Shown here: in pieces, positions 7,156 through 9,133 of the stretch
Layout: every line of letters starts with the position of its first letter
Numbering within the stretch: the first letter of the stretch is position 1
Made by a program: the position numbers and the translations under genes
Source of the DNA: Verrucomicrobiales bacterium
Lineage (GTDB): Bacteria; Verrucomicrobiota; Verrucomicrobiia; Limisphaerales; UBA9464
Reading direction: 5' to 3'
DNA length: 9,133 nucleotides
Assembly (NCBI GenBank): GCA_003445095.1
Contig: DLVS01000842.1
Coordinates: 1 to 9,133, forward strand
Notes under the pieces: model-generated
The model's input: only the letters and a program-made list of their open reading frames with translations
What the model was told of the DNA's origin: nothing
The model's database searches: none

Positions 7156-7211
7156 ACTTCAGTCGTTCTGATCGCGATTAAGGCCCAGCGGACTGAAGTT
7201 CGCTCAGTCCG
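7156..7211. repeat. Three-armed inverted repeat (ACTTCAGTC / CGGACTGAAGT / TCAGTCCG)
   Basis: ACTTCAGTC (7156-7164) is the exact reverse complement of GACTGAAGT (7191-7199). The middle arm, read as CGGACTGA (7189-7196), is also the exact reverse complement of TCAGTCCG (7204-7211) with a 7-nt loop. The middle arm can thus pair with either side but not both. It lies in the gap after the thioesterase gene and before the leuA leader. No T-run follows, so it is not a standard terminator. It could be a REP-like repeat or an upstream part of the leader RNA. Confidence 0.7.
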
Positions 7212-7269
7212 GTCTCGCGGCTCGGAAATGCTCTTGCCCCGCGGGGGCCGCCGGCTTACACAGTCCCAA

Positions 7270-7344
7270 GTGATTCGACACATCGAACGCCGACTTACCG
7301 CGAGCGCGCTGCTTCTTCGCAGTGCGGCGGTCGGGGTTCGGTGA
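7270..7344 (+). CDS. Putative leucine leader peptide (24 aa)
   Basis: From the GTG at 7270 the peptide reads MIRHIERRLTASALLLRSAA and ends VGVR, with consecutive codons CTG CTT CTT at 7309-7317. The start is uncertain: an in-frame ATG at 7228 gives 38 aa with two more leucines right after the start, and neither has a good Shine-Dalgarno. Other genes here (leuA, thioesterase) also lack one, so this is weak evidence against. The peptide's role would be regulatory: translation speed over the leucine codons senses leucyl-tRNA. The TGA sits 20 nt before the 5' arm of the terminator hairpin, suitable spacing for attenuation. Confidence 0.5.
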   Translation: MIRHIERRLTASALLLRSAAVGVR

Positions 7345-7364
7345 GACGCACACAACGCTTTCCG

Positions 7365-7396
7365 CCCCATCGCCGCATTCCGGCGGTGGGGTTTTT
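7365..7396 (+). terminator. Intrinsic terminator in the leuA leader
   Basis: CCCCATCGCCG (7365-7375) pairs with CGGCGGTGGGG (7381-7391) over 11 bp (one G-U pair) around a 5-nt loop (CATTC), followed directly by TTTTT (7392-7396). It lies 60 nt before the leuA ATG on the same strand and far from the end of the preceding gene (290 nt). It is therefore better explained as an attenuator than as the thioesterase terminator. Confidence 0.8.
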
Positions 7397-7456
7397 CGTT
7401 TCCCGCACCGCCGGTTGACCGACGCATGGCCGGACCTGTCACCACCAGTCCAAAAC

Positions 7457-9112
7457 ATGTTAAAGAATCCTGCGACCAAATACCGGCCGTTTCCGCCGGT
7501 CTCCTTGCCTGATCGCCAATGGCCCTCGCGCGTCCTCACCGCGGCCCCGATTTGGTGCAGTGTGGACCTTCGCGATGGCAATCAAGCGCTGCCCGTGCCC
7601 ATGAACGTGGCGCAGAAGCTCGAACTGTTTCAGACCTTGGTGAAGTGCGGCTTCAAAGAAATCGAAGTCGGCTTCCCCTCTGCGTCGAACACCGAGTTTC
7701 GCTTCAATCGGCTCCTGGTCGAAAATGGTCACATCCCCAACGACGTGACCGTGCAAGTCCTGGTGCAGGCTCGGGAGGAATTGATCGAGCGAACGGTGGA
7801 CTCCTTAGTCGGCGCGAAGAACGTCATCATTCATCTCTACAACTCCACCTCACCGGCCCAGCGCCGCGTCGTCTTCGGCAAGTCGAAAGACGAGATCAAA
7901 GCCGTTGCGGTCCAGGGCGCAAAATGGATTCAAGAACGATTGCCTCGTTTGAAGGGTACGAATGTTCGTCTGCAATACTCGCCGGAAAGCTTCAGCGCGA
8001 CCGAAGTCGAGTTTGCCAAAGAAATCTCGGAAGCAGTCATGGACGTATGGCAACCCACGCCCTACCGGAAGATGATCTTGAACCTGCCCGATACGGTCGA
8101 AGTCGCGATGCCCAACGTGTATGCGGACCAGATCGAATGGGTGTGCCGCAATATTCGAAATCGCGAATCGCTGACCATTAGCCTGCACACGCACAATGAT
8201 CGTTCGACGGGCGTTGCGGCGACCGAGTTGGGATTGCTGGCGGGGGCCGACCGGGTTGAAGGAACCCTGTTTGGAAATGGCGAACGCACGGGCAATCTCG
8301 ACTTGGTCACCGTCGCATTGAATCTCTACATGCATGGCATCGATCCCCGGCTGGACTTCTCCGAAGTCGGCGCCGTGCGGGATATCTACGAACGCTGCAC
8401 CGGCTTGACGGTTCCGCCTCGTCATCCCTACGCGGGCGAACTCGTCTTCACCGCGTTTAGTGGTTCGCATCAAGACGCGATTAAGAAAGGCCTTGGCGAG
8501 TGGGACCGCGGCGGGCGTGAGTATTGGGACGTGCCTTACTTGACGATCGATCCCACCGATATCGGCCGCGAGTATCACGAGGTCATCCGTGTGAATAGCC
8601 AATCGGGCAAAGGCGGCGTGGCCTATCTGCTTGAGACTCAATTCGGGATCGAACTGCCCAAAGATCTCCAGCGAGAGTTCGGCCCAATCGCTAATGACTT
8701 AGTGGACGCGCTTGGCCGAGAAGTGAAGGCGGAGGAACTGCGAGCAATGTTCTGGCGCGAATACGTGGAACGCTCGACCCCCTGGGAACTGATCCATTTC
8801 CATGCGGACGGAACGGAAAAAGTGTTCGACTGCCGGGCCTCGTTGAAACGAGACGGCCACGAGCTGGCGATCACGGGACGCGGTAACGGTCCGATCGCCG
8901 CGTTTGTCAACGCGCTCATCGCCGCCGGTGCTCCATCTTTCAGCGTCGCTTACTACAAGGAGCACGGGCTCGGCGCGGGTACCGAAGCGAGCGCGATTGC
9001 CTATATCCAAATTCGTTCGGCCGACGATCGAATGAAATGGGGTGTGGGGGTGGACACGAATATCGAGTTGGCGTCCGTGAAGGCGGTGCTGAGCGCGTTG
9101 AATCGCCTTTGA
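7457..9112 (+). CDS. leuA: 2-isopropylmalate synthase, long LeuA type
   Basis: LeuA condenses acetyl-CoA with 2-oxoisovalerate to 2-isopropylmalate, the committed cytoplasmic step of leucine synthesis. The 551-aa protein starts at ATG 7457 (MLKNPATKYRPFPPVSLPDR), the typical beginning of the long form found for example in mycobacteria. An upstream in-frame GTG at 7322 would read through the terminator hairpin and is rejected. The catalytic HMGL-like barrel spans ~30-310: SVDLRDGNQAL with metal ligand D40, EVGFPSAS, HTHND with ligands H244 and H246, and GNGERTGN ending at N280. A helical linker follows, and the C-terminal allosteric domain (~440-551) contains TGRGNGPIAAFVNAL and closes with GVGVDTNIELASVKAVLSAL. 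That domain normally gives feedback inhibition by leucine. A leader attenuator upstream would add transcriptional control. No other leu gene is visible in the window. Confidence 0.96.
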   Translation: MLKNPATKYRPFPPVSLPDRQWPSRVLTAAPIWCSVDLRDGNQALPVPMNVAQKLELFQTLVKCGFKEIEVGFPSASNTEFRFNRLLVENGHIPNDVTVQVLVQAREELIERTVDSLVGAKNVIIHLYNSTSPAQRRVVFGKSKDEIKAVAVQGAKWIQERLPRLKGTNVRLQYSPESFSATEVEFAKEISEAVMDVWQPTPYRKMILNLPDTVEVAMPNVYADQIEWVCRNIRNRESLTISLHTHNDRSTGVAATELGLLAGADRVEGTLFGNGERTGNLDLVTVALNLYMHGIDPRLDFSEVGAVRDIYERCTGLTVPPRHPYAGELVFTAFSGSHQDAIKKGLGEWDRGGREYWDVPYLTIDPTDIGREYHEVIRVNSQSGKGGVAYLLETQFGIELPKDLQREFGPIANDLVDALGREVKAEELRAMFWREYVERSTPWELIHFHADGTEKVFDCRASLKRDGHELAITGRGNGPIAAFVNALIAAGAPSFSVAYYKEHGLGAGTEASAIAYIQIRSADDRMKWGVGVDTNIELASVKAVLSALNRL

Positions 9113-9130
9113 CTGGGCACCACGAGCACT

Positions 9131-9133
9131 ATG
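9131..9133 (+). other. Possible start codon of a downstream gene at the window edge
   Basis: An ATG lies 18 nt after the leuA stop, at the last three bases. The spacing would suit an operon partner of leuA, but nothing of the product can be read and no clear Shine-Dalgarno precedes it. It may be a chance ATG. Confidence 0.2.

Larger units (their letters stand above)
7228..7456 (+). promoter_or_regulatory. Putative leucine attenuator leader of leuA
   Basis: The segment has four pieces that can pair in exclusive ways. A is 7325-7336 (CGGCGGTCGGGG), B is 7365-7375 (CCCCATCGCCG), C is 7380-7391 (CCGGCGGTGGGG) and D is 7406-7414 (CACCGCCGG). A:B gives 11 pairs with one bulge, B:C gives 11 pairs followed by TTTTT, and C:D gives 9 perfect pairs. 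A short ORF with three consecutive leucine codons ends at TGA 7342-7344, in the A:B loop. A ribosome finishing the peptide would cover A and let the B:C terminator form. A ribosome stalled at the leucine codons would leave A free to hold B, allowing readthrough into leuA. This matches known ribosome-mediated attenuation of amino-acid operons. No promoter was identified. GC-rich complementarity can arise by chance, but the T-run and codon placement support the call. Confidence 0.65.

Noticed and set aside
7322..7456. Upstream extension of LeuA from the GTG at 7322
   Set aside because: The added 45 residues cross the terminator hairpin and are not part of the LeuA family, whose typical N-terminus begins at the ATG at 7457.
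7228..7456. T-box riboswitch before leuA
   Set aside because: I could not see a T-box core sequence or a Stem I pattern. The leader ORF with Leu codons explains the terminator better.
7071..7581. Minus-strand open frames (7071-7445 and 7204-7581) over the leuA leader
   Set aside because: They are Arg-rich, without recognisable domains, overlap leuA and its leader structures, and are best seen as non-coding.
7850..8641. 263-codon minus-strand open frame opposite leuA
   Set aside because: It lies inside the strongly recognised leuA and shows no recognisable motif; it is an antisense shadow.

Overview
The window is about 9.1 kb of GC-rich bacterial chromosome. It encodes a TonB/ExbB/ExbD energy-transduction system, so the host is Gram-negative. 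The secreted PQQ-type propeller with a WPQFLGPQRDG-like N-terminus, the EF-hand protein and the long-form LeuA together suggest Verrucomicrobiota (Limisphaerales/Pedosphaera-like) or a relative in the PVC group. This placement is inference from gene style only; the window contains no marker gene.

Left edge: the 3' end of a DUF4230-type gene (plus strand, 5' truncated) converges on a long minus-strand cluster. Read in its direction of transcription (about 6275 down to 391), that cluster is tonB-like, exbB-like, exbD-like copy 1, exbD-like copy 2, a PQQ-type beta-propeller protein, and a large propeller-like protein ending in two EF-hand loops. The exbB/exbD/exbD genes are separated by 3 nt each and form a tight operon. 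The two exported proteins follow at short distances and are probably co-transcribed. The system would couple the proton gradient of the inner membrane (ExbB plus two kinds of ExbD) through TonB to outer-membrane transport. The two propeller proteins are plausible periplasmic or surface partners, but no function can be assigned to them.

Centre: a 334-nt divergent intergenic region (6276-6609) separates tonB from a PaaI-type hotdog thioesterase gene on the plus strand. It holds a near-perfect 38-bp palindrome (18-bp arms, 2-nt spacer), itself built of two smaller hairpins, plus another small hairpin.

Right side: the thioesterase gene is followed by a 382-nt stretch and then leuA (2-isopropylmalate synthase, long form, 551 aa), the first committed step of leucine synthesis. 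The leader of leuA is the most interesting part of the window. A short ORF containing Leu-Leu-Leu (CTG CTT CTT) ends at a TGA inside a set of mutually exclusive hairpins, one of which is an 11-bp GC-rich stem followed directly by TTTTT. This is the layout of a ribosome-mediated leucine attenuator. Upstream of it is a three-armed inverted repeat. A possible start codon of a further gene lies at the very right edge.
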